A stretch of 64,000 nucleotides of DNA. Source: Paenibacillus sp. FSL K6-3182. Its GTDB lineage: Bacteria; Bacillota; Bacilli; Paenibacillales; Paenibacillaceae. Positions 52,071 to 60,860 of this stretch are shown here, one piece after another. How positions within the stretch are numbered: position 1 is the first letter of the stretch; each line of letters opens with the position of its first letter. A program made the position numbers and the translations under genes. The stretch is taken from positions 6,585,001 through 6,649,000 of the forward strand of contig NZ_CP150265.1 in NCBI RefSeq assembly GCF_037976325.1, read 5' to 3'. Below the pieces are notes generated by a model. That model was not told where the DNA came from, searched no databases, and saw only the letters and a list, made by a program, of their open reading frames with translations.

Positions 52071-52252
52071 GAAAGACCCTCCTCATGCGATCAATCCTCG
52101 AAGCATAACAAAATCTACTCTATAACTCATTACTAAAATATTGGTAGAAAGCATAATCAATAGTAATTAAGCCTAATCCCCTACCACAGACTAGGGTGTC
52201 AAAATAAACAATATGATAAAATAAGCGGATATAAAACGTAAGGAGATTCAGC

Positions 52253-52873
52253 ATGCTGGAACGAAATCATGTTTCTCATCCTACATTACCGGCTCAGCTG
52301 AGCCTGGCAGCAAGAAGTAAACGCAAGCGAAACCGAATACTGCTGTTTATTATTTTAGCGCTAACCGCTGCTCTATTATGGAAGGTTATTCTTTCCTTTG
52401 ATCCATACTTGCCGAACAATGATCCTATTGAAGCTCCACCCGTAACGGCACTGCATCCGATCGTATTCATTAAGCAGACCGAGCTGATTGCCGAAACGAG
52501 CAAGGCCGGCATCACCATTCTCGTCACAGACGGCTTCCGTTCAAGCGAGGAGCAAAACGCGATTTATGCAAAAGGACGCACAACAGAGGGTAAAGTCGTT
52601 ACGCAAGTTCAAGGCGGACACTCCTATCACAATTACGGCCTCGCTATCGATTTTGCCCTGCGAACGAAGAAGGGCGAGGTTATATGGGACATGGAGTATG
52701 ACGGCAATAAAAATGGGCGGTCCGACTGGATGGAAGTTGTTGAAATCGCCAAGCGCCTAGGCTTCTCTTGGGGTGGGGATTGGAAAAACTTCCCTGACTA
52801 TCCTCATCTTCAAATGGACTTTGGTTATTCAATTAATAAGCTGCGCAAAGGGCACTATCCGCCTATCGAGTAA
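52253..52873 (+). CDS. M15 peptidase, CwlK/VanY-like, membrane-anchored
   Basis: This 206-residue protein has a basic N-terminus, a membrane segment (about 29-46) and an extracytoplasmic M15 peptidase domain (about 65-205). The zinc-site motifs are visible: GGHSYHNYGLAIDF with His126 and Asp133, and YPHLQMDF with His185. GFRSSEEQNAIYAKG precedes them. It would cleave peptidoglycan stem peptides (D-Ala-D-Ala- or L-Ala-D-Glu-type). It starts at ATG 52253 with AAGGAG. It is a single gene and ends in a strong bidirectional terminator. It probably acts in cell-wall maturation or turnover. Confidence 0.92.
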   Translation: MLERNHVSHPTLPAQLSLAARSKRKRNRILLFIILALTAALLWKVILSFDPYLPNNDPIEAPPVTALHPIVFIKQTELIAETSKAGITILVTDGFRSSEEQNAIYAKGRTTEGKVVTQVQGGHSYHNYGLAIDFALRTKKGEVIWDMEYDGNKNGRSDWMEVVEIAKRLGFSWGGDWKNFPDYPHLQMDFGYSINKLRKGHYPPIE

Positions 52874-52890
52874 ATCAGCCCATTTAAAGC

Positions 52891-52931
52891 AAAAAAGAGT
52901 GAAGACTTGGTTATTAAGTCTTCACTCTTTT
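52891..52931. terminator. Bidirectional terminator
   Basis: AAAGAGTGAAGACTT/AAGTCTTCACTCTTT with a seven-base loop between the converging peptidase and oxidoreductase genes. Confidence 0.94.
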
Positions 52932-52967
52932 CTAGTCTGCTTCAATTTTATTAGCAAATTCGGTTTA

Positions 52968-53993
52968 TTACAGCCCAGCTATAATTTCATATGAGCGCAA
53001 TCTAGCTTGGTGATCATAAATATGTGCGGCGACCATAATCTCATCCGCCTTCGTCGCCTCAATATATTGCTTCAGCTTCGTGCGTACCGTCTCCGGTCCG
53101 CCAACAATGGAAGAGCCTAATTGCTGCATCAAAGCGATCTTCTCCTGCGCTGTCCAGACGTCATCCATATTGCGTATAGGTGCAGGCAAAGCTCCGCGCG
53201 TGTTGCGAATAAAGGATAGGAACAGCTGCTGCATCGATGTTGCTAGATATTCCGCCTCTTCATCCGTATCTGCCGCAATGACATTGACCGCTACCATTCC
53301 TTTTGGCTTATCGAGAATCGCTGATGGCTTAAAGCTGCTTCGATAAAGATTCATTGCTGGAACGGTGAAATTAGGCGAGAAATGTCCTGCAAAAGCAAAT
53401 GGCAGGCCCAGCTGTGCAGCGAGCAAGGCGCTAAAATCGCTCGAGCCCAGCAGCCAAATCGGAATTTCTAGACCTTCGCCCGGAATCGCTCGCACTGGCA
53501 TGCCCACCTCAGCACTCGACGGATCTAGAAACGCGCGCAGCTCAGCTAGCTGCTCGGGGAAATCATGACCATTGCTTCTTCTGTTTCCACGAAGGGCAGC
53601 TGCTGTAAGACCATCCGTTCCAGGAGCGCGGCCAAGTCCTAAATCAATACGGCCTGGAAACAACGATTCCAACGTACCGAATTGCTCAGCAATAACGAGC
53701 GGTGCATGGTTCGGCAGCATAATCCCCCCAGCGCCTACACGAATTGTGGATGTACCAGCCGCAACATGACCAATAACGATGGATGTCGCTGAGCTGGCGA
53801 TGCTTGGCGCATTGTGGTGCTCCGCAAGCCAGTAACGGTTATAGCCCCATTTTTCCGCATGCTGTGCAAGATCTAATGTATTGTTAAGTGATTCGGCAAC
53901 AGTGCCGCCTTCTACAATGGGAGATACATCAAGAACGGATAACGGAATATTAAAAGTTGAATTGTTTATCGTTTGTTCTGACACGACATTCAC
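52968..53993 (-). CDS. Luciferase-like flavin-dependent monooxygenase
   Basis: This 341-residue protein of the LLM (luciferase-like monooxygenase) class acts with reduced flavin and oxygen. Marks are [14 protein letters not shown] near 19-32, [12 protein letters not shown] near 50-61, '[42 protein letters not shown]' (about 84-125) and [20 protein letters not shown] near 185-204. It is the MsnO8-type subgroup by length and motif order. The substrate is unknown. A candidate operator upstream (54050-54072) matches one at the Rrf2 gene, so redox or nitrosative control is possible. The two genes are about 215 bases apart in the same direction. Confidence 0.9.
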   Translation of the reverse strand: MNVVSEQTINNSTFNIPLSVLDVSPIVEGGTVAESLNNTLDLAQHAEKWGYNRYWLAEHHNAPSIASSATSIVIGHVAAGTSTIRVGAGGIMLPNHAPLVIAEQFGTLESLFPGRIDLGLGRAPGTDGLTAAALRGNRRSNGHDFPEQLAELRAFLDPSSAEVGMPVRAIPGEGLEIPIWLLGSSDFSALLAAQLGLPFAFAGHFSPNFTVPAMNLYRSSFKPSAILDKPKGMVAVNVIAADTDEEAEYLATSMQQLFLSFIRNTRGALPAPIRNMDDVWTAQEKIALMQQLGSSIVGGPETVRTKLKQYIEATKADEIMVAAHIYDHQARLRSYEIIAGL

Positions 53994-54049
53994 TCTTTTC
54001 TTTACGAATAGAAGCTGTAGCTTCTATTCATATGATTATTGGCAAATCA

Positions 54050-54072
54050 ACTGTACTATTATTAGATACATT
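54050..54072. promoter_or_regulatory. Candidate Rrf2-type operator upstream of the monooxygenase
   Basis: ACTGTA, 11 bases, TACATT. It matches the site at 54678-54700 (ACTGTA-N11-TACAGT) in spacing and in all but one base of the arms. It lies 57 bases before the monooxygenase start. Confidence 0.6.
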
Positions 54073-54207
54073 TTACACGTAAAAAAGAGCCGCTGCAAAT
54101 GCATCAGCTTCATGACAGGAGCGGTAATATACAGTATTCAACCATATTTACCGCTCTATCGTGAAACAGACATGATTCCTGCATAAACTGGCAAGCATTG
54201 AAAAGCG

Positions 54208-54657
54208 TCAAACCTGCTTTTCCTTAAGCTGCTGCTGACATTTTCGAATCTTGTCCAAAGCAGTTTGAAGCGTATTTTGCTCCAAATAGGCCACGTAATG
54301 AAGCTCTGCCTCGTAAAAAAAATGATCCATCACCACTTGAATATTCGCGGATACCAGACAGTCCTCCTCTGGATTTCCTGAACACCAATGCGGCTTTAGC
54401 GTACCGCCTGATAGTGCTCGATATATTTGTGCTAGCGTAACCTCATTCGGCTCACAATTCAAAATATATCCCCCGCCGATTCCTTCCTTCGTCTTCACAA
54501 AGCCATGCTTCCGTAAGGAACTCATAATTTTGCGAATACGTGTCGGATTCGTCGAAACGTTGCGAGCAATGGTCTCGCTGCTCGCCATATGATCAGGCAA
54601 ATAAGCTAACAGCACTAAGCTGTGAACCGCAACCGTAAATTCACTATTCATTTTCAC
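54208..54657 (-). CDS. Rrf2-family transcriptional regulator
   Basis: This 149-residue regulator has an N-terminal winged-helix domain: SEFTVAVHSLVLLAYLPD, SSETIARNVSTNPTRIRKIMSSL (about 27-49, recognition helix region) and the wing KTKEGIGGGYIL near 55-66. The C-terminal part has Cys residues in HWCSGNPEEDCLVS (Cys91 and Cys98 approximately), spaced unlike the 2Fe-2S cluster of IscR or NsrR. It may sense thiol or oxidative stress instead. It is transcribed from a promoter overlapped by its own candidate operator and probably controls the monooxygenase too. Confidence 0.93.
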   Translation of the reverse strand: MKMNSEFTVAVHSLVLLAYLPDHMASSETIARNVSTNPTRIRKIMSSLRKHGFVKTKEGIGGGYILNCEPNEVTLAQIYRALSGGTLKPHWCSGNPEEDCLVSANIQVVMDHFFYEAELHYVAYLEQNTLQTALDKIRKCQQQLKEKQV

Positions 54658-54677
54658 AACTCCCTCTCAAGAAGGAT

Positions 54678-54712
54678 ACTGTAATGTTATTTCATACAGT
54701 TGATAATGTCAA
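54678..54712 (-). promoter_or_regulatory. Promoter with candidate operator of the Rrf2 gene
   Basis: TTGACA (54707-54712), a 17-base spacer and TAACAT (54684-54689). ACTGTA-N11-TACAGT at 54678-54700 covers the -10 and part of the spacer, as expected for autorepression. Confidence 0.72.
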
Positions 54713-54856
54713 ACCTTCCACCCTAAGAATAGCACAGAGAGAAAGCCTTGGTATAGGCTTTCTCCCTGTCAAACTTTTTTGAGCAGCTTTATTTGAAGCT
54801 ATCGCTGCTTATATCTTTAAAAACTTTCCCTATTGTCCCTCATCATACTGTTCGTT

Positions 54857-54876
54857 GAAAATAAAGTTCTAGACTG
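54857..54876 (+). repeat. 20-nt repeat, left copy A
   Basis: GAAAATAAAGTTCTAGACTG. Confidence 0.78.
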
Positions 54877-54924
54877 GAGTTGTTGATCTAATGTGGTTTT
54901 TCAATTATTAATTTGGCAGCCTTC

Positions 54925-54944
54925 GCAAAATAAGTTTTAGACTG
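54925..54944 (+). repeat. 20-nt repeat, left copy B
   Basis: GCAAAATAAGTTTTAGACTG; same orientation as copy A. Confidence 0.7.
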
Positions 54945-54978
54945 TTCCAATAAAGTAAGCAGCGGCGGACTAAGACGT

Positions 54979-54998
54979 GAAAATAAAGTCTTAGACTG
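54979..54998 (+). repeat. 20-nt repeat, left copy C
   Basis: GAAAATAAAGTCTTAGACTG, the best match to the right-hand copies. It forms part of a longer inverted repeat (GCAGCGGC/GCCGCTGC arms, 54959-55005). Confidence 0.8.
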
Positions 54999-55110
54999 CC
55001 GCTGCTGTTTCAGTCTGATATTGAACTAACATTCCCCAGTTAGCGTAACGATTAGTTAATCGAACTCTCAGTTAACATTTGATTTCGACGGAAAGTGATT
55101 GTTCCTAATG

Positions 55111-56001
55111 TTAAGTCAACAGAAACTCTACTACTTCAGCCTTCAGCGTTTCGTGAAATTGCACGCGATCAAAGCCGGGCGGGTCTTGCGAGGGGGGAAA
55201 GGCTGGTGAAATCATCTCAGCTGGGAAAGGAGTCAGGAAGGAATAATGTCCGGCATTCTCCACCGTCCGATAGCGAATCATTTGCGGTTCAGCAACACTA
55301 TTCATGATGATCTGCGCGTGAAAAGGAAGTGCGTAAGGGTCTCTCTCGGCATCCAACATGAGAATCGGGAGCCGAACGTTGTTTAATGCTCCCTCATTAC
55401 GGAACCAAACGGACGCCGGGGCTAGCAAAATCAGGGACCGGATGCGTGAATCATGAGGGACATCGATCTGCTGCGGCTTCCCATCTGGGCTCTCAGTAGG
55501 GAAGGAGGTCGGGATACCTCCAGCTGCTGCAAGCGCGGTGTAGCCCCCCATGGAATGCCCGATGACCGAATGGCCTCCCGGCTGTAGAAGCCCCTTAAAC
55601 CTCTCATCTTCAAAAAACCAGTCGGCTGCCATGCGAAGGTGCCGAGGGCGATAGGTGAGGTTTTGGACAGTACCTTCCAAACTATTATCATTGCGGTTAT
55701 TAAATGGATGTTCGAGAAGGCCCACGATAAAGCCGCTGCGCGCCAAATGCCGAGCGAGCGATCGGTACACAAGCGGTGAACCGCCTGTACCGTGTGAAAT
55801 GAGGACTAGTCTAAATTTTCCCTCCAGCGGCGCTGCGTCTCTGGCCACCTCCAATGAGTACGGACCTAACCTATCAGTCTGTTCCGGTGCATCTGTCGGA
55901 TACATCACGATCATGGGAACGGTCACCTTCAATGCGTTGTCGGTAATTTGTACCTCACAGCAACCTGCATATCCTTCAACAATGTCTTCTATTTTGTTCA
56001 T
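55111..56001 (-). CDS. Alpha/beta hydrolase (PAF-acetylhydrolase/dienelactone-hydrolase-like)
   Basis: This 296-residue hydrolase of about normal length has LVLISHGTGGSPLVYRSLARHLA near 65-87 (oxyanion-hole HG) and the nucleophile elbow VIGHSMGGYTALA near 146-158. An acid Asp lies in LMLDAERDPYALP near 218-230, and the catalytic His in VENAGHYSFLTPF near 252-264. The substrate is unknown: an ester, lactone or lipid. It has no signal peptide. It is 33 bases downstream of the AraC gene. Its codon choice seems more GC-rich at the third position than its neighbours', and repeats flank the pair, which may mean recent acquisition. Confidence 0.88.
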   Translation of the reverse strand: MNKIEDIVEGYAGCCEVQITDNALKVTVPMIVMYPTDAPEQTDRLGPYSLEVARDAAPLEGKFRLVLISHGTGGSPLVYRSLARHLARSGFIVGLLEHPFNNRNDNSLEGTVQNLTYRPRHLRMAADWFFEDERFKGLLQPGGHSVIGHSMGGYTALAAAGGIPTSFPTESPDGKPQQIDVPHDSRIRSLILLAPASVWFRNEGALNNVRLPILMLDAERDPYALPFHAQIIMNSVAEPQMIRYRTVENAGHYSFLTPFPAEMISPAFPPSQDPPGFDRVQFHETLKAEVVEFLLT

Positions 56002-56034
56002 CTTGATTTCTTCCTCTCCTTGAGCTACATGCTC

Positions 56035-56910
56035 CTAATATGGCGAGCCAACGGGAATATATATGTCTAATACCGAATCCTCGTTCATCGGTCCTAGATA
56101 TCGATGGTCGTAACGCACAAACTCCGGGCAATTCGTACGAATGCTGCCTGACTTGGGTAACCAGATTTCATAAATGTACTGGAACGTATCGTTGAGTCTC
56201 GATAATGTCCCCTTATGAGTAAAAACCGCATAAGTTACAACTGGGAGCAGCTTAGCGACCATTCCCAAGGGAACTACACTCTCCTCGCTAGCCACCTCGA
56301 CACAAGCGATATACGTGACTTCCCATTGCCTACCTGTAAGTTCAATGACCGCATAAAATATGTCTTCCGTATCCGGCTTTCGCTCAATTTCAAACAAACG
56401 CTGCCTAAAGCTCCGCCATAGCTTTCCGACTTCGTCCGAATTGACACCCGGTATCGACATGCCGACCAGATGCATCTTATTCAGGCAGACAATAGCTGGC
56501 ACGAGGGAGACGCTCTTATTCAAATGCTGTAGCCCCACTTCATCCAAAGGAAGCTTCTCCATTGCCCGGAACAGCGTGTCCTTCATGTCCCTTTGCTTTC
56601 GAAATTGTCCAGGCGAGATGGAGAACATTTTCCCAAAGGCTCGGGCGAAGGATTCCTGAGACTCGAACCGGTACAGGATGGCAATATCTATGATCCTTTG
56701 GTTGGAATAAAATAAATCGCATGCTGCTTGTGTCAATCTCCGCTTGCGTATGTACTCCGAGACGGAGTTTCTCGTAACCGATAGGAAGATCCGGTGAAAA
56801 TGGTACGGCGAATAGCCCGCAGCCTCCATAACCTTGGTGCTTAATCTCTCATCGGTCAGATGATCCTCAATATAGGTAATGGCCTTGATTACCAAATCCT
56901 TATAATTCAC
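56035..56910 (-). CDS. AraC-family regulator with GyrI-like effector domain
   Basis: This 291-residue regulator has an N-terminal AraC double helix-turn-helix (about 5-108; MEAAGYSPYHFHRIFLS and YRFESQESFARAFGKMFSISPGQFRKQR) and a GyrI-like/effector-binding domain (about 130-290) of the Rob/BmrR type. The short pairing with the hydrolase downstream suggests it controls that gene in response to a small hydrophobic compound. Its own start ATG is at 56910. The upstream 230 bases hold no second gene. Confidence 0.9.
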   Translation of the reverse strand: MNYKDLVIKAITYIEDHLTDERLSTKVMEAAGYSPYHFHRIFLSVTRNSVSEYIRKRRLTQAACDLFYSNQRIIDIAILYRFESQESFARAFGKMFSISPGQFRKQRDMKDTLFRAMEKLPLDEVGLQHLNKSVSLVPAIVCLNKMHLVGMSIPGVNSDEVGKLWRSFRQRLFEIERKPDTEDIFYAVIELTGRQWEVTYIACVEVASEESVVPLGMVAKLLPVVTYAVFTHKGTLSRLNDTFQYIYEIWLPKSGSIRTNCPEFVRYDHRYLGPMNEDSVLDIYIPVGSPY

Positions 56911-57136
56911 TGTAATGCCTCCATATCGATATACTCACTTTACGACAGATGGAACGCTCTGTTTTGATATTTTTTGCGGAATTTTACTTTACTCAACAGC
57001 TAACACTACTTTCCAAGCGTAGATAGTTTCCTGATCAGCCACACTCTTCGGTTCGCCAAAAGAGCGACCTCTGGCAATTGCTCAGTCTCGCTGGTTTTAA
57101 ACAAATCTGCCCATCCCTCGGTTAATGATGCATCGT
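56911..57136. other. Gene-free region upstream of the AraC gene
   Basis: About 225 bases, AT-rich, presumably containing the AraC promoter. No hexamers could be assigned with confidence. Confidence 0.5.
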
Positions 57137-57156
57137 TAGTCTAAGACTTTATTTTC
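57137..57156 (-). repeat. 20-nt repeat, right copy D (inverted)
   Basis: TAGTCTAAGACTTTATTTTC is the reverse complement of copy C except at one base. Confidence 0.82.
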
Positions 57157-57157
57157 T

Positions 57158-57177
57158 TAGTCTACAACTTTATTTTC
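57158..57177 (-). repeat. 20-nt repeat, right copy E (inverted)
   Basis: TAGTCTACAACTTTATTTTC. Tandem with D (period 21). Confidence 0.8.
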
Positions 57178-57197
57178 CAGTCTAATAATTTATTTTC
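57178..57197 (-). repeat. 20-nt repeat, right copy F (inverted)
   Basis: CAGTCTAATAATTTATTTTC, directly abutting copy E. Confidence 0.8.
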
Positions 57198-57238
57198 TTT
57201 CTACACATACACTTGCCCAACCGTTACACAATGATGAC

Positions 57239-58237
57239 TCAATTCACCCATATCTCCGAATAATATTCCTTCATAAAATGAAACAGCTGCTCCAGCTGCT
57301 CCAATCCCTTCGACTCCGACTCCTGCGCTTGCCGAAGCAGTACGATTGCACGATCCGCGGTTTCAGGGTCCTTCGGCTTGCCGCCTTCTGGGAAGGGGAA
57401 TATCTCTCTCAGCTTGCCCAGCGCCTCAGCAACTACCTCGTAATGCAGCGCTGCTTCACCCGCATGCTTGCGAACCGTTCTCTCCACAACATTTGTCCCA
57501 TCCCAGCGGAATGCCAATTCGCGTAAAAAACGAGCAGCGAACTCACGCGCATCAGAAATGACAGCAATGTTATAGGCATGACCATGCTCATCCGCATTTC
57601 GCCGCTCCATCACACCAATCCATGCCTCATAACCCGCTAAGCCCTGTACAAATTTATCCTCGAACACATGCGTCCATTCCTTGCCTCGCCCATGATCCAC
57701 GATCATCGATAACGCCATGCGCAATATTTCGTATTTCGAGTGAGGCAGGCTTTCGCTAATCGTCGTCACGAACAACAAATCAATCTTGGAATCGGCAAAA
57801 TCGGCATAACTTATCGTGCCATCCTTCGATACATCTTTTGCATGAAAGAGCTGCTTATCATCCTCATAACCATAGATCAAACCGAATTCAGGTATAAACA
57901 AATCAAATGAAATGGCAGGAATGCCACGGTCGATTGACTGCTGAACGAGAGCGATAGTTCGCTCCACTTTATCCGGTGTTAACGGGAGCATAGGATCAGC
58001 CAAACAGCTCGTAAAGCCGAGATTTCCTATATTCCTCCTCAATATATATCCACCTGGGAATGACGTTGGCCCTGCCGCGTTAATACTGACGGGATCAATA
58101 TTCATGCGAAAGGCATGACCGGTAAATCCCATCACATCTGTTAGCGTAAAATGTTTTTTATCCGTGTAGCTCACCGCGCCATGTATAGCAGCAGCGGCCG
58201 AGGTCCATGTTTTGGACCAATCCCTATTCAGCGTCAT
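57239..58237 (-). CDS. Uncharacterised protein downstream of a sigma factor
   Basis: I do not firmly recognise this protein of 332 residues from ATG 58237 (GGAG nine bases upstream). A longer frame begins at 58252. The N-terminal region has AAAIHGAVSYTDKKHFTLTDVMGFTGHAFRM, which faintly recalls the BtrH N-terminal (papain-like) family; Cys73/74 (in GFTSCLADP) is the only conserved-looking Cys. The middle has acidic stretches (DLLFVTTISESLPH), and the C-terminal part is helical with VERTVRKHAGEAALHYE. There is no signal peptide. It is 43 bases downstream of the sigma factor gene and in the same direction, so it may be controlled by or act with it. Confidence 0.62.
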   Translation of the reverse strand: MTLNRDWSKTWTSAAAAIHGAVSYTDKKHFTLTDVMGFTGHAFRMNIDPVSINAAGPTSFPGGYILRRNIGNLGFTSCLADPMLPLTPDKVERTIALVQQSIDRGIPAISFDLFIPEFGLIYGYEDDKQLFHAKDVSKDGTISYADFADSKIDLLFVTTISESLPHSKYEILRMALSMIVDHGRGKEWTHVFEDKFVQGLAGYEAWIGVMERRNADEHGHAYNIAVISDAREFAARFLRELAFRWDGTNVVERTVRKHAGEAALHYEVVAEALGKLREIFPFPEGGKPKDPETADRAIVLLRQAQESESKGLEQLEQLFHFMKEYYSEIWVN

Positions 58238-58279
58238 TATTTTCAGCTCCATTCAAGGTTTATCATAGACGTTCTGAAC

Positions 58280-59050
58280 CTACATAGGGGGAGGAGTGAG
58301 AATTTTCCTTCTGGGCAAACCGAGCAACGCCCTTTGCTCCACATATAAACTAATCGATATGCGAATACGCTCCTTCCGAAGCTTAACCCTTGATCTCGAC
58401 AGCATATTGTATACGTTTGCAGTCGTCGTATCGAACAGCTCAGCAATCTCAGTCGGCGGCAGCTCGCCAAAAAATCGTGCTTCAAAAATATCCCGCTCCC
58501 GCTTGTTCAAGCATCGGATCAGCGTATGAATGCTCTGGAGCGTTTCTTGGCGGATGACAGCATGCTCCGGATTTTGACCTTCGCGCGGCTCATTCATGGC
58601 TTGATCTGTTAAAAGAAACAGGATGCTGTCGATATCACTCCAATCAACTGACTGCCCACTTTTGCCTGCCTCTGCTGGCAGCCCTGATTGGCTCATGAAG
58701 CTAACGAATGGCCGCTCCTTGCTATAGGGCCCGCCTCTCCTCAGCTTCATATAGGCTTGATTTCGCACGATCCGGTGCAGCCAAGGAATAAACCTGCTTG
58801 CGTCTGTAAGCGTACCGAGGTGCATAAATGCACGAATCAGCGCTTCCTGCACGATGTCCTCTGCCATAAACGCATCCTTCGTCAAGCTGCCAGCGAGTCC
58901 AAGCGCCTTAGCTCGATGACGACGCACCAGCTCCCCGAACGCTTCCTCATCGCCGGTCCTTGCTCGTTCAACTAACGATTGCTCCTGTGCTTCTGCCCCT
59001 GCTCCACTACTTAACAGAACTTGCAAATCGGGTGCCCAAACCTCCATCAT
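58280..59050 (-). CDS. ECF-type sigma factor
   Basis: This 256-residue protein shows region 2 (about 30-100: GDEEAFGELVRRHRAKALGLAGSLTKDAFMAEDIVQEALIRAF and SRFIPWLHRIVRNQAY) and region 4 (about 180-240: NKRERDIFEARFFGELPPTEIAELFDTTTANVYNMLSRSRVKLRK). It has a longer spacer between them (about 110-175) than most ECF factors. An anti-sigma gene of the usual kind is not next to it; the following gene (57239) is not recognisably one. It probably redirects RNA polymerase to a small regulon under stress. Two adjacent ATG codons (59050, 59047) are possible starts behind GGGGGA. Confidence 0.88.
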   Translation of the reverse strand: MMEVWAPDLQVLLSSGAGAEAQEQSLVERARTGDEEAFGELVRRHRAKALGLAGSLTKDAFMAEDIVQEALIRAFMHLGTLTDASRFIPWLHRIVRNQAYMKLRRGGPYSKERPFVSFMSQSGLPAEAGKSGQSVDWSDIDSILFLLTDQAMNEPREGQNPEHAVIRQETLQSIHTLIRCLNKRERDIFEARFFGELPPTEIAELFDTTTANVYNMLSRSRVKLRKERIRISISLYVEQRALLGLPRRKILTPPPM

Positions 59051-59124
59051 TCATCCCCCTTACTAGACAGATGCCACTTACGCCAAATATCTATCAATGG
59101 ATCAAAACTTTTTTATTTTATAAT

Positions 59125-59150
59125 CAAAAAAAAGCTGCCTATCAGGCAGC
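59125..59150 (-). terminator. Terminator of the aldo/keto reductase gene
   Basis: GCTGCCT/AGGCAGC stem with a three-base loop and eight T residues on the minus strand (A-run 59126-59133). Confidence 0.92.
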
Positions 59151-59162
59151 CTCTCCTATTCT

Positions 59163-60071
59163 CTAACGGTGCTGTTCAAAACGGTTTTCTTTACTTAACC
59201 TCTTAATGGCCTCCAGCTCAGCGGGAGATAGCTGAAGAGCTTCACTTGCCGCTATATTATGCAGCAGCTGTTCAAACGAGCTTGCACCAGGAATGACAGC
59301 AGCTACAGCTGGATTGGCCAAAGCATACCGGATAGCTGTATGCGCCAAATCACGCGAGCCTTCTCCCATCTCTAGCAAAACGTCTCGCAAAGACGACAGC
59401 TCCTCTTTGTCATAATCCAAATAACCCTTTTCCGCCTTGACAGCTCCATTATCTGTTAAAATCCCTTTTGCTACCGGACCTCGAGCGATTAAACTAATGC
59501 CCTTCTCTTCTAACAAAGGTAATATTTGCTCTTCAGGCCTTCTGTCCAAAATACTATACTGGCTCATCACACTGACGATATTTGAACGCTCCACATATTC
59601 TCGAATCACATTTGGACGAATGGAAGAAATGCCGTAATAGCGAATGAGTCCCTCTTGCTTAAGCTCCTCAAATGCTTCAATCGTCTCCGATATGGGATCA
59701 TCCAGTGTGCCTCCATGCAGCTGATACAAATCGATATAGTCCGTTTGGAGCCTTCGCAAGCTGTCTTTTACAGCCGACTTAATATAAGCTTTGGACGGGT
59801 CCCACGACCAGCCCGCTTTTCCCTTCTCCCAACGATTGCCGACCTTCGTCGCAAGTACAATATCTGCCCGTTTTCCCTTTATTGCCTCGCCGATTATTTC
59901 CTCATTAAGACCCTCATCATAAAGATCAGCCGTATCTAGAAAATTAATGCCCTTCTCGATCGCTTCATGTACTAGGGCTGTCGCTTTTACTTTATCTGTC
60001 CCTAGTGACATGCAGCCAAGGCCGATCTCACTTATGTAGAGCTCTGATTTCCCGAGACGATTGTGCTTCAT
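59163..60071 (-). CDS. Aldo/keto reductase
   Basis: This 302-residue NADPH-dependent oxidoreductase has a TIM-barrel family layout. The start ATG at 60071 has AGGAGA eight bases upstream; a longer frame to 60122 lacks a site. Catalytic-site marks are FLDTADLYDEGLNEEIIGEAI near 41-61 (Asp and Tyr), LATKVGNR near 71 (Lys) and LYQLHGGTLDD near 117 (His). The cofactor-binding IPGASSFEQL is near 260. It reduces carbonyl compounds; the substrate is not predictable. It is a single gene with a terminator. Confidence 0.94.
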   Translation of the reverse strand: MKHNRLGKSELYISEIGLGCMSLGTDKVKATALVHEAIEKGINFLDTADLYDEGLNEEIIGEAIKGKRADIVLATKVGNRWEKGKAGWSWDPSKAYIKSAVKDSLRRLQTDYIDLYQLHGGTLDDPISETIEAFEELKQEGLIRYYGISSIRPNVIREYVERSNIVSVMSQYSILDRRPEEQILPLLEEKGISLIARGPVAKGILTDNGAVKAEKGYLDYDKEELSSLRDVLLEMGEGSRDLAHTAIRYALANPAVAAVIPGASSFEQLLHNIAASEALQLSPAELEAIKRLSKENRFEQHR

Positions 60072-60170
60072 GCTTGAAATCTCCTTTTCCTTAACCGATA
60101 ATCTAGCCGCTTCATTATTCATTTATGATATTACTTTTGGACTAAGGGAGCAACAAAAATGGTTCCACTA

Positions 60171-60860
60171 TTAACACTTTAAGGAAATCTGATCCAATAT
60201 ACCATGTAGCAGTGTTAGAGACTGCTCAGTGCGCGCGAATTGACTGCGAATCTGTTCAGCTGTTTGAATGTATGGCGCCTGAATAAGCTCTGAAGACCAA
60301 TGTGCAAACATGGATTCCATGCATGCAGCTGTCGTCTCCAAATGAAATTGCAGTCCCATGACATGCTCGCCATAAGCGAATGCCTGCGCCTTGCACACCT
60401 CTGAAGAAGCGAGGAGCCGCGTGTCCTGAGGCAAGTCGAAGGTATCGCCATGCCACTGAAACGAAATAAATTGCTCAGGCAAGCCGCAGAGCCAAGGATG
60501 CTGCTCCTTCGTACGGTTAATCGAATGCCAGCCTATTTCTTTATGCGTATTTCGGTATACTCGGCTTCCCAGCAGCTCAGCTATCATTTGAGCACCAAAG
60601 CAGATGCCCAGCACTTTTTTGCCAAGCTGAATGGCTTGCAGCACGAACTGCTTCTCTGCCGTAAGCCAACGATATTTCTCCTCTTCATAGACGCTCATTG
60701 GCCCGCCGCATATAACAAGCAAATCCATATCGTCAAGCCATTTGACATCAATCTCAAGAGCAGGGTTCTTAACATCCAAGCGATGTCCTCCAAAGCTGGC
60801 CCATGAACGAAATGCATAATCATCATCAAAAGCGAAGTGTTTAAAAGCTATTATATTCAT
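60171..60860 (-). CDS. Glutamine amidotransferase-like protein (class I)
   Basis: This 229-residue protein of the class I glutamine amidotransferase fold has LLVICGGPMSVYEEEKY near 48-64, the catalytic Cys in VLGICFGAQMIAELLG near 85-100, and the His-Glu of the triad in VMGLQFHLETT near 168-178. It lacks a synthetase partner domain. Free-standing members of this type (GMP-synthase-like) hydrolyse glutamine or act on gamma-glutamyl compounds. ATG at 60860 is preferred over 60863 because of spacing to GGGGAA. Confidence 0.9.
   Translation of the reverse strand: MNIIAFKHFAFDDDYAFRSWASFGGHRLDVKNPALEIDVKWLDDMDLLVICGGPMSVYEEEKYRWLTAEKQFVLQAIQLGKKVLGICFGAQMIAELLGSRVYRNTHKEIGWHSINRTKEQHPWLCGLPEQFISFQWHGDTFDLPQDTRLLASSEVCKAQAFAYGEHVMGLQFHLETTAACMESMFAHWSSELIQAPYIQTAEQIRSQFARTEQSLTLLHGILDQISLKC

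Larger units (their letters stand above)
54713..55110. other. Gene-free region between the Rrf2 gene and the hydrolase
   Basis: About 400 bases with three direct copies of a 20-nt repeat, a GC-rich inverted repeat (54959-55005) and a perfect palindrome CGATTAGTTAATCG (55049-55062). I see no coding frame. Confidence 0.7.

Noticed and set aside
54959..55005. GC-rich inverted repeat as a terminator
   Set aside because: No T-run follows on either strand within a few bases, so I list it only as part of the repeat region.
57137..57197. Tandem 20-nt copies resembling CRISPR repeats
   Set aside because: Copies touch each other without spacers and differ by several bases.
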